This document shows positions 1 to 10,236 of a DNA stretch of 32,687 nucleotides, in pieces. Within the stretch, counting starts at the first letter, position 1. Every line of letters begins with the position of its first letter. Below the pieces are notes generated by a model. That model was not told the origin of the DNA. It was given only the letters and a program-made list of their open reading frames with translations, and did not search any database. Made by a program: the position numbers and the translations under genes. Source of the DNA: Bacteroidaceae bacterium (GTDB taxonomy: Bacteria > Bacteroidota > Bacteroidia > Bacteroidales > Bacteroidaceae); contig JAFZIA010000122.1 in NCBI GenBank assembly GCA_017554605.1, positions 1 through 32,687 on the forward strand, read 5' to 3'.

Positions 1-31
1 ATCTACACGCTCGCTTACTCGTGGCTTTTGA

Positions 32-57
32 GTACTTTTCGTCGGCACGAAAAGTAC
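32..57. repeat. Perfect 11-bp inverted repeat near left edge
   Basis: GTACTTTTCGT (32-42) and ACGAAAAGTAC (47-57) form a perfect stem with a CGGC loop. It lies about 125 nt beyond the sprA stop codon. Neither side has a T-tract, so it does not look like a standard intrinsic terminator. It may be a dispersed intergenic palindrome or part of a neighbouring gene outside the window. No second copy was seen in this window. Confidence 0.5.
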
Positions 58-181
58 GTAAAAACAACAATAGGCGGTAGAAAATTGCAACAAAGTATAA
101 AGGTGTAAATATATGTTTGAATAAATGTAGACTTTAAATATAGTCCACATTAAATTTCTACTGAGCCTTGAATACCTGCCG

Positions 182-3100
182 TTATCGTGTGAGCGAGAAT
201 TTAAGGCTTACACCAAAGTCGGTTGTGGTAGTGGGGTACGAGCTTGCCGATATTAACGGAATAGTCTGTTGACGGTCGAAGTAACAGCTTATTGTGAGCA
301 TCTTGCTGTATGTGTAGTCGGCCGAGATAGAGTAGTTGAACGACTTTGTACCACTTGTAGCCTGTGTCGTACCCTTGTCTATGCTGCGTGCAAGAGCACT
401 CATATTCTTATACGAGAAGTCGGTGCGGATATTAAGGTCGTTGCTCACGGAGTTCTTCTTGCCGCTCGCCTTCTTGCCTCCGCCAAAGAGCTTGAGCCCT
501 ATGATCTTATAGCCCAGGTTCAGTGCAATCTCGTCGGAGTATGTCTCCACCATCTGTATGGAGGTAAGGCTCAGGTTGAGCACTCTCGACTTGATGTATT
601 TTGCTCCTATGGTAAGATTGTTATTTGTTGTCACGTTTACTCCCAAAAGCGGCGAGAAAGACTCGTTGATGGATACCGACCCAATGTTGTATCGGCTGCC
701 GGGTACGGGCAGGCCTGTTTGCGTGTTGTTTACAAAGCCAATGCCGTTGGTGTACTCCATATATGTAGAGTATGTGCTGTACGAGCCTATTGCATATATG
801 CTCTTGTATCCGTGCTCAATGTTGACGCTCTTGAAATATTTCTTGAAGAACGACAGTTTTGACAGTCCCGAGTATTTTACTCTCCAGTTGGGGAGCATAC
901 GCATAAAGGTGGGGAACAGGTCGAGCAGGCTGTTGCTTATTCCCTGTCCTGTGTAGGCGCTCAGGAACGCGGGAATCATAACGTCGGCCGAGTACTTGTC
1001 CACTCCGCCGTTTGCGGGGTCATAGGGCTGTCCGGCAAGAGCGCTGCCGACGGGGTAGCGGCTGCCCTCGTACCTGTTCTCGATATATTGGCGCACCGCC
1101 TCGATGTTGCTGAGGAACTTGTCGTAGGCCTTCGACTTGTAATTGTTACTTGCGCTGCCTCCACCGAACGAGTTGCCTATGGTGATGGTGGTCATTGAGA
1201 ATCCGCCCGACTCGGTGCGCGGCATACCCTCGTACATATATTGTATGTTGCGGCTGTTGTTGCGTGTCCAGCTTGCGTTGAGGTCGATCTTGAGGTCGGT
1301 GACGGGTTCGAGCACCATCTTGAGCTGAAGGTCCTCGGCGGCGTTGCTCGACGCCTGTACCGATACGCTGTCGTTGCGCAGCAGCCAGTTGCGCTCGTGG
1401 GCACGGCGCAGATAGCTGTCGCCGGCAAGTCCGAAGGCAAAGTCGAGTCCCGGGGCATATATGCCGTTCAGGCTCTTCTGGCCGAAGAGGTCGCCCACTT
1501 CGGGCATAAAGCCGGGGAGGCTCAGCGCGTATGAGTTTGTATAGCTTATCGAGGCGCTGCGCACCATAAGCAGTGCACGTGTGGGGTACTGCAATGCGCT
1601 GCGCAGTGTCATTTCCTCGCCCTTCTCCTTGGGTATTATGGTCACTTTCACAGATAGCGTGTCCTTGCTCTTGATGAGTATGCTGTTCTCGTCCACCACC
1701 TTGTATTTGAGCTTGTACTCCTTGCCCTTCTTGGTGCGTGCCGTGAGTGTGAATTTCTTGTTGCCCAGTCCGTGGCTCACGGTAAAGGTGCTGTCCCGGT
1801 ACAGTTGTATCTCCTTGGTGAAGGGCTTTACCTTGGTCTTCTTGCTGTTCTGTTTTTTGCTTGTTGACTTGCTGTTGCTCTTCTTCGATGCGAAGCGCTT
1901 GTTTGTCTCCTCGAAGAAGGGTACAAGGTTGTAGAGCTTCTCGAAGTTGAAGTTGCCGTTTATCGTAAAGTTTCGCTTGCTTGCAATGTTGTTGCCGTAG
2001 CTCACGCCCGAGATGCTGTTGCCTCGCGCCCAGTTGTACGATGCGCTGTAGTTGGCATCGGCTGTGAGCCACTCGAATATGGGCATCTTGTTGAGAGGCA
2101 GGCTGTAGGCGGCGGTGAAATTCTGCTGGTAGGTGAGGGGGCGGCCCATACTCTCTATGCTCATACGCACAGAGTCCTTCCATATTGCGTATTCATCGGG
2201 GTAGCGCTTCTTGTTTACGGGGACGTATGGCTCCTCTACCTCGGCGTTCGTACCAGTGTTCAGGCTCAGGCGCAGATTGGTGGTGGGGTCCCACTTTATT
2301 GAGAATGAACGATTCCAGTAGAACTGCTGCGAGAAGTTGAGCGGTATTTCGCTGCTGCCTGCTATACTGTTGAGGTCGCGCATCTGCTTCTCGTGGTAGC
2401 TGCGTGTCATATCTGTGTTGAATGTGAGGCTTTGTGGCAGCGGGTTTATTCCAAATTCCTTGAATATTTTGAGCCACTTGGACTTGCTCTTTATCTTTTC
2501 GAATGGCTTGATGGGCTTCAAGGGGCTCGAATAGTTATAACCGAACGATGCTTTCCAGTTGAGCTTGTTCTCCCAATCGATGGTGCTTCCGCTGTTGTCG
2601 GTACGCGAGTATGAGAAGCTCAAGCTGAAGTTTGCAGGGTCGTAGGGCATAGGCTTCTTGCTTGCAATATTTATTTTGGCATTGCTGAGTGAGAAGTTGC
2701 GTGTGGTTGAACGCACCTCGGCAATGTTCCTCAAGGAGTCGCGTGCGCTTCCGCTGTAGCTGTTGAGTACATCGTCGAGCAAAAGGTCGGTATCGAAAGG
2801 ACTGTACAGCGGCGATGTTACCTCTTCGCTGAACGAGTAGTATGTGGGGAGCGATACTTTTGCTTTCTTGGGCAGGAAACGTCCAAAGTCCACCGAACCG
2901 GTGAGCGAGTAGCGGTAGTAGTCGTCCTTGCGGCGGCTGGCGAGCTTGTCCTCGAGTCCGCCGAAGCCGGCTGTCTCCATCTTACCCTGTGCTGCGAAAC
3001 TGCCCAGGTCGGAGAGCCTGAGGTTAAGGTCGCCCTGTGCAGCCCAACCACTCTTGTTTTCGAATCCCAGCATACGCATCTCGTTTACCCACACAATTGC

Positions 3101-6100
3101 CGATTTTGTATTCGATGTGTTATTGCGCACTCCAATCATCATTACTTTTATTTGTCCTAATGAGGGGCTTCCTACAACGCTTATGCGGTTCTTGGGGCTA
3201 TCCTCGTCGTACTCGCTGTATATAGTGGTGTTGCTTACACCGCTTGCACCGCTGTTACGTAATGTGTTGCGGCGTACCTTTACCGATGTGAGTTTGCCCA
3301 GCGGAATGTCTATCATATTCTCGGCTGGCCACACTGCAAGCGCTCCCGTGTTGCTGTATTTGTCGTAGGAACCGTGCGGGGTTATGGTGAGTGGGACTTC
3401 GTATTCGTAATAATTGCTCTTGTAGTCGGAACCAAGGCGCACGAACAGCGATACCTCGTTGTTGCCAAGGGCGGTGACGTCGAGCTCGGGTGCTTCGGCG
3501 TGTACATATAGCTGTATGCGCTCATATTGGCGTATGTCGAGGTTGCTCTTCTTGTAAACGGCACGCGACTCTTTGCTACCCAGGTTATTGACGTTTAGCG
3601 ACAGCGACTGTTCGTTGTCCTGACGCAACTGGGGCTGTTCGGGGTCGAGTATGCGCGATATTCCTGGAGGAAGCACGTAGTTCACGGGCTTGCGGTCGCC
3701 GTGCTCCTCGATATTTACGGCAGACATCGTAAAGTCGCCCGAGACTGTGGGCGAGGTGTTGTTTGCCGATGCTATTGCTTGCAAGTAGGGACGCCAGTCG
3801 CCGCGTATCAGTTGCAGTGTGGCAAAACGCAGTGTAATGGGCTTCTTGAACCGGGTCATATACATACGCATAAAACGTATGGAGGTGAAGTCGCGTATGG
3901 TTCCCACCGCCTTCTGGTATTCGTTTATGGGTATGCGGAATTTGTACCAGCTTACAGTCTCGGTGTTACCGTTGCGCAGTTTGGTCGATACGGTGCGTTT
4001 GTCCGAAATGTAGTTGCGGCCCACCTGCATATCCTCGGGACGCAGCGAGATGCGGTACTGGAAGTAGTTCTCGTACTCGTCCATCGTGAAGTCCTGGTTC
4101 ACGTCCTCGATGTCGGGGGTGGTCTTTGCCGCGCTGTTGTAGCTTTGGTTGTCCGATGATGCGGGGGAGTTCCCCTCGGTGTTGTTGAAGTACTTGTAGC
4201 GCTCAATGATGCCCAACTCGCGAGCATCGTAGTCGGAACCTCTAAAGTAGTGGTAGTTGTCACCTGCGGGATCGGCTGCTATACTGTCATATACTTCTTG
4301 GCGCACACGTCCCTTTATGCTCTCAAGGTAGCTCTTGTAGGGTGCAAACTCGGCCTCTTGTGCGCTGTTGAGTCCGTTGAGTCCCACGTCCTGCTGTCCG
4401 CGGCTGCCTGCATTGTTGTCGAATGCGTAGACAAGGCTCGATGTCACGGGTACGCGGCCAAAGGCTGTCTCCTCGGCTGTGTATGTGTTGCTGCTTGCAG
4501 GCAGTCCGTTCTCGAAGAATTTCTTTCCGTCCTTGAGAATGTCCTCCGATACCTCTCCGAGGTTAATGTACAGGTCGCCGCCCATTCCTCCCTGCTCGTA
4601 AATGAAGGGGTCGAGCAACCAGAATTCGACATATTGTATGTTGGCTGTCTCAAAATCGGTGGTTCCCAGTTGGCGTGTTATTCCGCCCCAACGCTTCTCG
4701 GGGTCGTTGAGCTTTCCTTCGAACGTGAGGTCGGGGTCCAGGTTGTACGGTCCGCGCTCGTCGGGGTAGTATGTGAGGTTCAGCAGCGACAGTGTCGACG
4801 ACTCGCCGTATGTGCTCTCCTTGTTGGGGTAGAGCTCGCGCTCATATACCTCGCGCACGTAGTGGTTCGACAGTTGGTCGATGTCGCTCTTTATGTGCGA
4901 CGGGGTGAGCGACGAGCTGCGGCGGGTGAACAGCGGGTCTATGGTGTACCAGCTTAGACGTGCGCGGTCGTATCCCGTACGTACGTCGTTGGTGTAGTTG
5001 CTGTATGGCATTCCCGACGGCAGTGAGGCGAGCATCCACGACGAGGGCGACGTGAGGTCTATCCCGTTCTCGGTGCTCTCAAAATCGTCTATATACGATG
5101 CCTGGCTCTGCACCTCGCCCGATGTTCCTGCATTGAGCCGGGCAAACTCGGCATTGAGGCTTATGCTCGAGGGGGCGGTGCAACTGAGGAAGGGCAGACG
5201 GTCGAGCATATTGGTGAGCCATTGGCTCTCCTTCTTCCACGACATATTGAAGCCCCAGATGGTGTTGTTGAGCGGCTCTGAGCCCATATCCACTTTTGAG
5301 GTCAGTGGCTTCTCGCGCAGTGTGAGCAGCGTACCGCCAAAGTTGAGGTTGTCGGAGAAGTCGTATTGCCAGTTGAAGCCGAGCACCGTCTTGCGCTGCA
5401 TACTGAAGAGGGTGTTGCTCTCCAGCGATACGTTGACGTTCGTTCCCGCGTCAATGATATTCTGGTTGAGGATTGTAACCACACCCGCCGAGTAGTCTAC
5501 CTGATAGTCGACATTCTCGATGAGTGTCACTCCTCCCGCGGTGACAACCACCGAACCGCGCGGAATGTTGGTTGACCCCGTCTGTATCACGTTCGACGAG
5601 GAGCCGGTATATTCGCCCATAAGGTAGAACTTGTCCTTTTCGGCTATCTGCTTGGCTATGGTCTTTGTCGAGTCATAAAGCTCGTCGAAGGCATATTTGT
5701 CGGCAAGGGCCTTGTCGCCTATCTTGCTCCTCAGATAACTGCCAAAGGGTTCTACCGAGGGGAAGAATATGCGTCCCGTGGAGGCGTCCACGGTGTATCC
5801 CTGTATAAAGTCGAATATTCCGTTGGGATTCTCTCTTGTGTTGTTCGTGTCGAGGCGGTCGAGGTTCATCAGGCGCAGCAGCGGGGTGCCCTTGAGGCTC
5901 TCCTCGGGCAGATAGGTGATGTTTGTTCCCAGGCTGTCGCTTGCGTAGTATATGTCGAGCTTGAAATCGTTGCTCTTGAGGCTGCGTGTGCCCAGTGAAT
6001 ATACGTTCTTCATCATCAGGTCCCAGCAACCGTTCTGCGGCGAGCAGGCGTTGGGCTTGAGCAGTTTCACAAAGAGTGTCGAGGTGGACTCCTTCTGGTC

Positions 6101-7576
6101 GGTAGAGAACTCTCCCACCTGATAGGTCGTGCCGCCATAGGTATATTCGAATGCAATGGCAAGTACCTCGTCGGCTCTCAGGGAGTTCTTGAGTGAGATG
6201 TATCCGAGGGTGTTGTTCACGCTGTATTCCGAGGGGGAGAGCAGGCGGGCATTCGATATTTTCTCGTAGTCGAGTCCTCCGTTTATGCCCTCGGCACTGT
6301 TGAGAATGTTGTTCACCTGGTCAATGTCGCGAATGGCGCTGTATGTGCTGTTGAGTGCCGAGTACAGGGTGTTGGCGTTGTTGTGCGGCATATTGCCGCC
6401 TGTGGACTGCCATAGGCTGTTGCTTATGCGGTTGCTCTCGCCCATATCTGTAAATGCGACAATGTTGCGCGGGTTGGTGTAGTCGCCTGTCTTGTTGGTT
6501 ATCCACACCTCCACGCGGTTTATGGTTATGCCCGATACTATCGTGGGCAGTTGCGCCATTGAACGGTCGTAGTTGTCGCGGAAATAGTGGGCAAGGAAGA
6601 AGTGGCGGTTCTCGTCGTAGTTGGTAACCTCAATCTCGAATGTGGTGAGCTGCGTGCCGCCCTGTGAACTTACCGTTGAGCTGCTCGATTTCTTTTGCGA
6701 GATTACTGTCTGCAGCGACAGCTTGCCGAACTGGAAGTCGGCGCGCACGCCAAAGAGCGACGATGCTCCGCGTATGAGCCCCGATTTTGTGCTGAACGAG
6801 ACGTTGCCTGCTTCCAGGAGCTTTATTACCTCGTCCTCTTTGCCCTCGTACTTGAGGTTGAGCTTCTGTGCGTCGTAGCTGAAGGTGGCCTCGGTGTTGT
6901 AGTTGAGGTTGAGGTTCATCTTGTCGCCCACGCTTCCCCTAATGCTCAGGTTTATCTTCTCGTCAAAGTCGAAGCTGTTGGTGTTGCGGCTGCGTTGGGG
7001 CAGCGACGGGTTGTCGATGGACTGCATCGAGTAGCCTATCTTGAGCTCGGCGCTTCCCTGTGTCTTTATGCGCACTCCTCCCGGGCCGAATATCTTCTCG
7101 GCCGGTCCAAGGTCGAAGTACATATCCGTAAAGTCGAATTTCGATTTTCCCTGTGCGTCCTCAAACTCCTTCTGGTTCTTCTTGCGGAAGTAACGCAGCA
7201 TCGACTGGCTCAAATGCCATTCGGCATACTCCTTCTGGTTCAGTCTGATAGGTGTTCCCAGCAGTGTGCTTTTGCCCAATGTGGTTTGTATTGTGTAGCT
7301 GCTGTCCTCGGGGTTGTATATAGTGTCGGTTACTATGTTCGATGGGGTGCGCAGGTCTAATGTCCCAGGGGTAAGGTCGCTTAGCCCGTCGGGTACGGTC
7401 TGTGCGACGGGGAAGCGTGCGGGGAGGCTGTCCTGTGCGGCCTTTATGCTGTCGCTGCGCTGGCGCTGTGTCTCGCGGCGCTGGTTCATACGCTGGGTGC
7501 GCTCGTTGCTCTGCGCAAACATAAAACTTATGCCTGCGACAAGAATAAACGATATTAGCAACGCGCGTATCTTCAT
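182..7576 (-). CDS. sprA: SprA/SOV, outer-membrane translocon of the type IX secretion system
   Basis: This 2464-residue protein matches the very large SprA (Flavobacterium) / SOV (Porphyromonas) family in length and layout. In those organisms it forms a giant single-chain beta-barrel that carries C-terminal-signal proteins across the outer membrane. A signal peptide is visible at residues 1-21 (MKIRALLISF...SFMFA, then QSNE). The mature protein has long alternating-residue beta segments throughout and ends in a beta strand with a terminal aromatic (KFSLTR). A lysine/serine-rich stretch near residues 1888-1918 interrupts the barrel. The gene starts 15 nt after ruvA on the same strand and is probably co-transcribed with it. 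The stop codon is TAA at 182-184. No frameshift is seen. No obvious T9SS cargo is encoded in this window. Family assignment is confident; activity is inferred from the family. Confidence 0.95.
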   Translation of the reverse strand: MKIRALLISFILVAGISFMFAQSNERTQRMNQRRETQRQRSDSIKAAQDSLPARFPVAQTVPDGLSDLTPGTLDLRTPSNIVTDTIYNPEDSSYTIQTTLGKSTLLGTPIRLNQKEYAEWHLSQSMLRYFRKKNQKEFEDAQGKSKFDFTDMYFDLGPAEKIFGPGGVRIKTQGSAELKIGYSMQSIDNPSLPQRSRNTNSFDFDEKINLSIRGSVGDKMNLNLNYNTEATFSYDAQKLNLKYEGKEDEVIKLLEAGNVSFSTKSGLIRGASSLFGVRADFQFGKLSLQTVISQKKSSSSTVSSQGGTQLTTFEIEVTNYDENRHFFLAHYFRDNYDRSMAQLPTIVSGITINRVEVWITNKTGDYTNPRNIVAFTDMGESNRISNSLWQSTGGNMPHNNANTLYSALNSTYSAIRDIDQVNNILNSAEGINGGLDYEKISNARLLSPSEYSVNNTLGYISLKNSLRADEVLAIAFEYTYGGTTYQVGEFSTDQKESTSTLFVKLLKPNACSPQNGCWDLMMKNVYSLGTRSLKSNDFKLDIYYASDSLGTNITYLPEESLKGTPLLRLMNLDRLDTNNTRENPNGIFDFIQGYTVDASTGRIFFPSVEPFGSYLRSKIGDKALADKYAFDELYDSTKTIAKQIAEKDKFYLMGEYTGSSSNVIQTGSTNIPRGSVVVTAGGVTLIENVDYQVDYSAGVVTILNQNIIDAGTNVNVSLESNTLFSMQRKTVLGFNWQYDFSDNLNFGGTLLTLREKPLTSKVDMGSEPLNNTIWGFNMSWKKESQWLTNMLDRLPFLSCTAPSSISLNAEFARLNAGTSGEVQSQASYIDDFESTENGIDLTSPSSWMLASLPSGMPYSNYTNDVRTGYDRARLSWYTIDPLFTRRSSSLTPSHIKSDIDQLSNHYVREVYERELYPNKESTYGESSTLSLLNLTYYPDERGPYNLDPDLTFEGKLNDPEKRWGGITRQLGTTDFETANIQYVEFWLLDPFIYEQGGMGGDLYINLGEVSEDILKDGKKFFENGLPASSNTYTAEETAFGRVPVTSSLVYAFDNNAGSRGQQDVGLNGLNSAQEAEFAPYKSYLESIKGRVRQEVYDSIAADPAGDNYHYFRGSDYDARELGIIERYKYFNNTEGNSPASSDNQSYNSAAKTTPDIEDVNQDFTMDEYENYFQYRISLRPEDMQVGRNYISDKRTVSTKLRNGNTETVSWYKFRIPINEYQKAVGTIRDFTSIRFMRMYMTRFKKPITLRFATLQLIRGDWRPYLQAIASANNTSPTVSGDFTMSAVNIEEHGDRKPVNYVLPPGISRILDPEQPQLRQDNEQSLSLNVNNLGSKESRAVYKKSNLDIRQYERIQLYVHAEAPELDVTALGNNEVSLFVRLGSDYKSNYYEYEVPLTITPHGSYDKYSNTGALAVWPAENMIDIPLGKLTSVKVRRNTLRNSGASGVSNTTIYSEYDEDSPKNRISVVGSPSLGQIKVMMIGVRNNTSNTKSAIVWVNEMRMLGFENKSGWAAQGDLNLRLSDLGSFAAQGKMETAGFGGLEDKLASRRKDDYYRYSLTGSVDFGRFLPKKAKVSLPTYYSFSEEVTSPLYSPFDTDLLLDDVLNSYSGSARDSLRNIAEVRSTTRNFSLSNAKINIASKKPMPYDPANFSLSFSYSRTDNSGSTIDWENKLNWKASFGYNYSSPLKPIKPFEKIKSKSKWLKIFKEFGINPLPQSLTFNTDMTRSYHEKQMRDLNSIAGSSEIPLNFSQQFYWNRSFSIKWDPTTNLRLSLNTGTNAEVEEPYVPVNKKRYPDEYAIWKDSVRMSIESMGRPLTYQQNFTAAYSLPLNKMPIFEWLTADANYSASYNWARGNSISGVSYGNNIASKRNFTINGNFNFEKLYNLVPFFEETNKRFASKKSNSKSTSKKQNSKKTKVKPFTKEIQLYRDSTFTVSHGLGNKKFTLTARTKKGKEYKLKYKVVDENSILIKSKDTLSVKVTIIPKEKGEEMTLRSALQYPTRALLMVRSASISYTNSYALSLPGFMPEVGDLFGQKSLNGIYAPGLDFAFGLAGDSYLRRAHERNWLLRNDSVSVQASSNAAEDLQLKMVLEPVTDLKIDLNASWTRNNSRNIQYMYEGMPRTESGGFSMTTITIGNSFGGGSASNNYKSKAYDKFLSNIEAVRQYIENRYEGSRYPVGSALAGQPYDPANGGVDKYSADVMIPAFLSAYTGQGISNSLLDLFPTFMRMLPNWRVKYSGLSKLSFFKKYFKSVNIEHGYKSIYAIGSYSTYSTYMEYTNGIGFVNNTQTGLPVPGSRYNIGSVSINESFSPLLGVNVTTNNNLTIGAKYIKSRVLNLSLTSIQMVETYSDEIALNLGYKIIGLKLFGGGKKASGKKNSVSNDLNIRTDFSYKNMSALARSIDKGTTQATSGTKSFNYSISADYTYSKMLTISCYFDRQQTIPLISASSYPTTTTDFGVSLKFSLTR

Positions 7577-7591
7577 TTCTATTTCTCTGTA

Positions 7592-8188
7592 TTACAGTAG
7601 CTTGAGCGATTGCTTGATGACCTGCTCCACTGTTGCCGAGGGGTCGTTCTTCACTACGTTCTGAACTACCTTGTTTGCTGCTGCCGAGGGGAAGCCCAGC
7701 ATCACAAGTGCCGATATTGCCGACTCTATGGTGTCGTTGTTCACGGTCGCTGCCGATGCCTCGCTCAATCTGCTTCCTGTGGGGGCAACGCCCTTGATCT
7801 TGTCCTTGAGGTCGACAATGATGCGCTGTGCGGTCTTGAGTCCTATTCCCTTGACGCTCTTGAGGATTGTCTCGTTGCCGCTCGATATTACCTCGCATAG
7901 CTCGGCAACGGTGAATGCCGAGAGTATGGTGCGGGCAGTGTTTCCGCCTATACCCGATACGGAGATGAGCAGCAGAAAGAGCTCACGCTCCTCTTTGCTG
8001 TGAAATCCGAAAAGCTGATGCGCATCTTCGCGTATTACTTCGTAAATGAATACTTTAACCTCCTTCTTTCCCTGAAGGGCGCTGTATGTATTGAGTGTGA
8101 TATTTGTCTCGTAGCCCACTCCCGCGCACTCTATTATGGCTGTTGCGGGAGATATTTCGGCAAGTTCTCCTCTAAGGTATTCTATCAT
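7592..8188 (-). CDS. ruvA: Holliday junction branch migration protein RuvA
   Basis: RuvA binds four-way DNA junctions as a tetramer and loads the RuvB motor during recombination repair. The 198-residue length is typical. The N-terminal OB-fold (about 1-63, MIEYLRGEL...) is followed by two helix-hairpin-helix motifs, [15 protein letters not shown] (about 76-90) and [17 protein letters not shown] (about 110-126). The flexible linker leads to the C-terminal RuvB-binding domain (about 152-198, [11 protein letters not shown]...). The ATG at 8186-8188 has AAAGGA 5 nt upstream, a good ribosome site for this phylum. It lies 15 nt ahead of sprA, a pairing I recall as common in Bacteroidota. ruvB and ruvC are not in the window. 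Confidence 0.97.
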   Translation of the reverse strand: MIEYLRGELAEISPATAIIECAGVGYETNITLNTYSALQGKKEVKVFIYEVIREDAHQLFGFHSKEERELFLLLISVSGIGGNTARTILSAFTVAELCEVISSGNETILKSVKGIGLKTAQRIIVDLKDKIKGVAPTGSRLSEASAATVNNDTIESAISALVMLGFPSAAANKVVQNVVKNDPSATVEQVIKQSLKLL

Positions 8189-8304
8189 AGTCCTTTTGCG
8201 TTTCTGTTTTGTTTGTGTGCGCCGCTTATCTGTTGTCCTACGGTTGGCGCGTTATTTTTTAACGTCTTTTTCTGTCGTTTATTGTGTGGCGTAAGCCTTA
8301 TTGT

Positions 8305-9978
8305 CTATTGTTTCCCAATCTTGAGTATATTATTACAGTATTTGAGCACAGCGGGGCGGTGAGTCACAAAGATGAGTGTCTTACCGGTGTTGCTTGTGGT
8401 GAGACGGCGAAGTAGCTCTTCCTCGGTCTCGTTGTCGAGTGCCGAGGTTATCTCGTCCAGGATAAGTATGCTTCCCGGACGGAGCAGCGATCGTGCAATT
8501 GCAATGCGTTGTGCCTGACCCTCGCTCAGCCCGCCGCCCTGTTCGCTCAGACTGGTGTCTATGCCCTGTGGTAGGCTGTGCACATACTCGGCACAGGCTG
8601 TGTGCAGTGCCCGGTGCATCTGCTCCTCGGTTGCCGTTGGGTTGCCCATAAGCAGATTGTCGCGTATGGTGCCGCTTATGAGACTGTTGCCTTGCGGGAT
8701 ATATACGAAATTGCCGCGTGTGAGGGGCGATGAGGGGTGGCTCTCCTTGTGGCTGTAGAGCCTTATGCTGCCGCTCTGCGGGTGTACAAGTGCCACGAGC
8801 AGACGTATGAGCGTGGTCTTTCCTGCTCCTGTCTCGCCCACAATGGCCGTACTGCTGTTGGGGGCAAAGTCGTAGTTGAAATCCTCAAGTATATTGCTGC
8901 CCTCTTTCTCGTAACCGAATGTCACATTCTCGAACCGTACGCCTGCCGTGCCGTCGAGCATAATCCTCTCGCCCTGCTCCTCTTCGGGAATATCCTCAAT
9001 CTCGTTCAGGCGCTCGGCGGCAGTGAATGCCGACACAATCGACGGCAGATAGTTGCTCAGGTCCATAGTGGGGCGTTGGATAAGTCCCACCAGTTGCAGG
9101 AATGCCGACAGCGCACCGAATGTGACGCTGCCCGTAGAGAGCCCGTACACGCCCCACATAAAGGCTGTGATATATCCGCCGGCAAAGCCCAACTGTACGA
9201 ATGTATATGCTCCAATGGAGAATTTTGCCCTGTTTCGCACCTGGCTGTGCAGCTTGTCCTGCAGTTGCGTGAGCTGCTTCTCAGTGGCATTGTTCTGTTC
9301 GAGGGTCTTTATTATGGCCTTGTGCTGGAGGCTCTCCTGCAGCACCGACTGTATGCGGCTGTCGCTCTCGCGCACCTGCCGGTTGTACTCCCTCATATAT
9401 TTTACGTATATGCGGCTGATGAGCAGGCAGATGGGCAGAATGAACAATACGACTGTCGCAAGCATACTGTTCATACTGTACAGAAGGACAAAGCTGCCTA
9501 CAAGCTGCAACACGACAACCGCCACTGCGGGTATTGTGGCAGTGATGAGCTGTGTTATATTGGCAACGTCGCCCTCGAGTCGGTTGATAAGGTCGCCCGT
9601 GTGGTGCTTCTGCATATACAGCCACTCGCCGCGCATCAGACGTGAGAATATTCCCAAACGCAGACGGTTGCAGGCCTTTACGCCAAGAATGGCATTAATC
9701 CACCGACCGGCCGCGCGTGAAGTAATCTCCACAAGCATAAGCGAACCTATTATTATACCCACTGTCGCAAGCGAGCCCGTGGCTTCGCCCGTTGCAATGT
9801 CAATTGCTCTTTTGCAGGCCAGCACCCACAGCAGTTGGCACACAATGTCGAGCGTGCCTGCAAAGGTGTTGAGCGTCGCCTGCAGGCGTGCCCCTTTCGA
9901 GTTGCGCCACAGCCACAGTAGCAGTGTCCTTATCGATTTTTTATTTTCCACAGGTTTGTTCTTTTCGGTTATCAACAC
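8305..9978 (-). CDS. ABC exporter half-transporter (fused permease-ATPase)
   Basis: This 557-residue protein has an N-terminal membrane domain (about six hydrophobic segments between residues 35 and 300) and a C-terminal nucleotide-binding domain. Such type IV ABC exporters work as dimers to move lipids, peptides or drugs out of the cytoplasm. Visible ATPase motifs are Walker A GETGAGKTT (381-389), Q-loop Q429, signature LSEGQ (484-488), Walker B SILILDEITSALD with catalytic E509, and switch H540. All catalytic residues are present; the signature has Glu where Gly is usual (LSGGQ). The start is GTG at 9976-9978; no in-frame ATG is available until residue 81. A promoter lies 40-70 nt upstream. 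The substrate cannot be told. ruvA starts 116 nt downstream and may be read from the same transcript. Confidence 0.9.
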   Translation of the reverse strand: MLITEKNKPVENKKSIRTLLLWLWRNSKGARLQATLNTFAGTLDIVCQLLWVLACKRAIDIATGEATGSLATVGIIIGSLMLVEITSRAAGRWINAILGVKACNRLRLGIFSRLMRGEWLYMQKHHTGDLINRLEGDVANITQLITATIPAVAVVVLQLVGSFVLLYSMNSMLATVVLFILPICLLISRIYVKYMREYNRQVRESDSRIQSVLQESLQHKAIIKTLEQNNATEKQLTQLQDKLHSQVRNRAKFSIGAYTFVQLGFAGGYITAFMWGVYGLSTGSVTFGALSAFLQLVGLIQRPTMDLSNYLPSIVSAFTAAERLNEIEDIPEEEQGERIMLDGTAGVRFENVTFGYEKEGSNILEDFNYDFAPNSSTAIVGETGAGKTTLIRLLVALVHPQSGSIRLYSHKESHPSSPLTRGNFVYIPQGNSLISGTIRDNLLMGNPTATEEQMHRALHTACAEYVHSLPQGIDTSLSEQGGGLSEGQAQRIAIARSLLRPGSILILDEITSALDNETEEELLRRLTTSNTGKTLIFVTHRPAVLKYCNNILKIGKQ

Positions 9979-10017
9979 GGGGATTGCGCAAAAAGCATTT
10001 TACCCCAAATTATAGTG

Positions 10018-10048
10018 CGAAGATACAAAAATAGTCGTTATTATACAA
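10018..10048 (-). promoter_or_regulatory. Bacteroidota-type promoter for the ABC exporter
   Basis: On the minus strand TTG (10048-10046) is followed by exactly 20 nt and TATCTTCG (10025-10018). This resembles the Bacteroides primary-sigma consensus TTTG-N19-21-TAnnTTTG, with C for T at one position. The predicted transcript starts near 10010, about 30 nt ahead of the GTG start codon. Confidence 0.55.
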
Positions 10049-10205
10049 TTATAAACTCTTTTTACTCGTTAGGGTAGGGCTGTTGCAAGCTATTTTGTAC
10101 ACTTGTGGCAAAAAATACCCAGACAGCTTTCGCGTTTGACTTTGTCAAAGTTCGATTAATCCCGTTGCGTAAAAATATTTTTTCCACACGCTTATAGGAA
10201 CTTTC

Positions 10206-10236
10206 TTGCTCGTTTGTTTCTTTATTATTATCTTCG
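10206..10236 (+). promoter_or_regulatory. Bacteroidota-type promoter for mgtC
   Basis: TTG (10206-10208) is followed by 20 nt and TATCTTCG (10229-10236), the same arrangement as the promoter of the divergent ABC exporter. It overlaps an in-frame TTG that could be taken for a start codon. This argues that translation begins at the downstream ATG pair at 10254/10257. Confidence 0.55.

Noticed and set aside
1146-2183. A 345-codon minus-strand frame inside sprA
   Set aside because: It overlaps sprA in another frame and gives a Gln/His/Arg-rich peptide without any recognisable fold.
10135-10149. Small inverted repeat TTTGAC/GTCAAA upstream of mgtC as an operator
   Set aside because: It is a 6-bp arm repeat in AT-rich DNA with a 3-nt loop, expected by chance, and nothing ties it to a known regulator.
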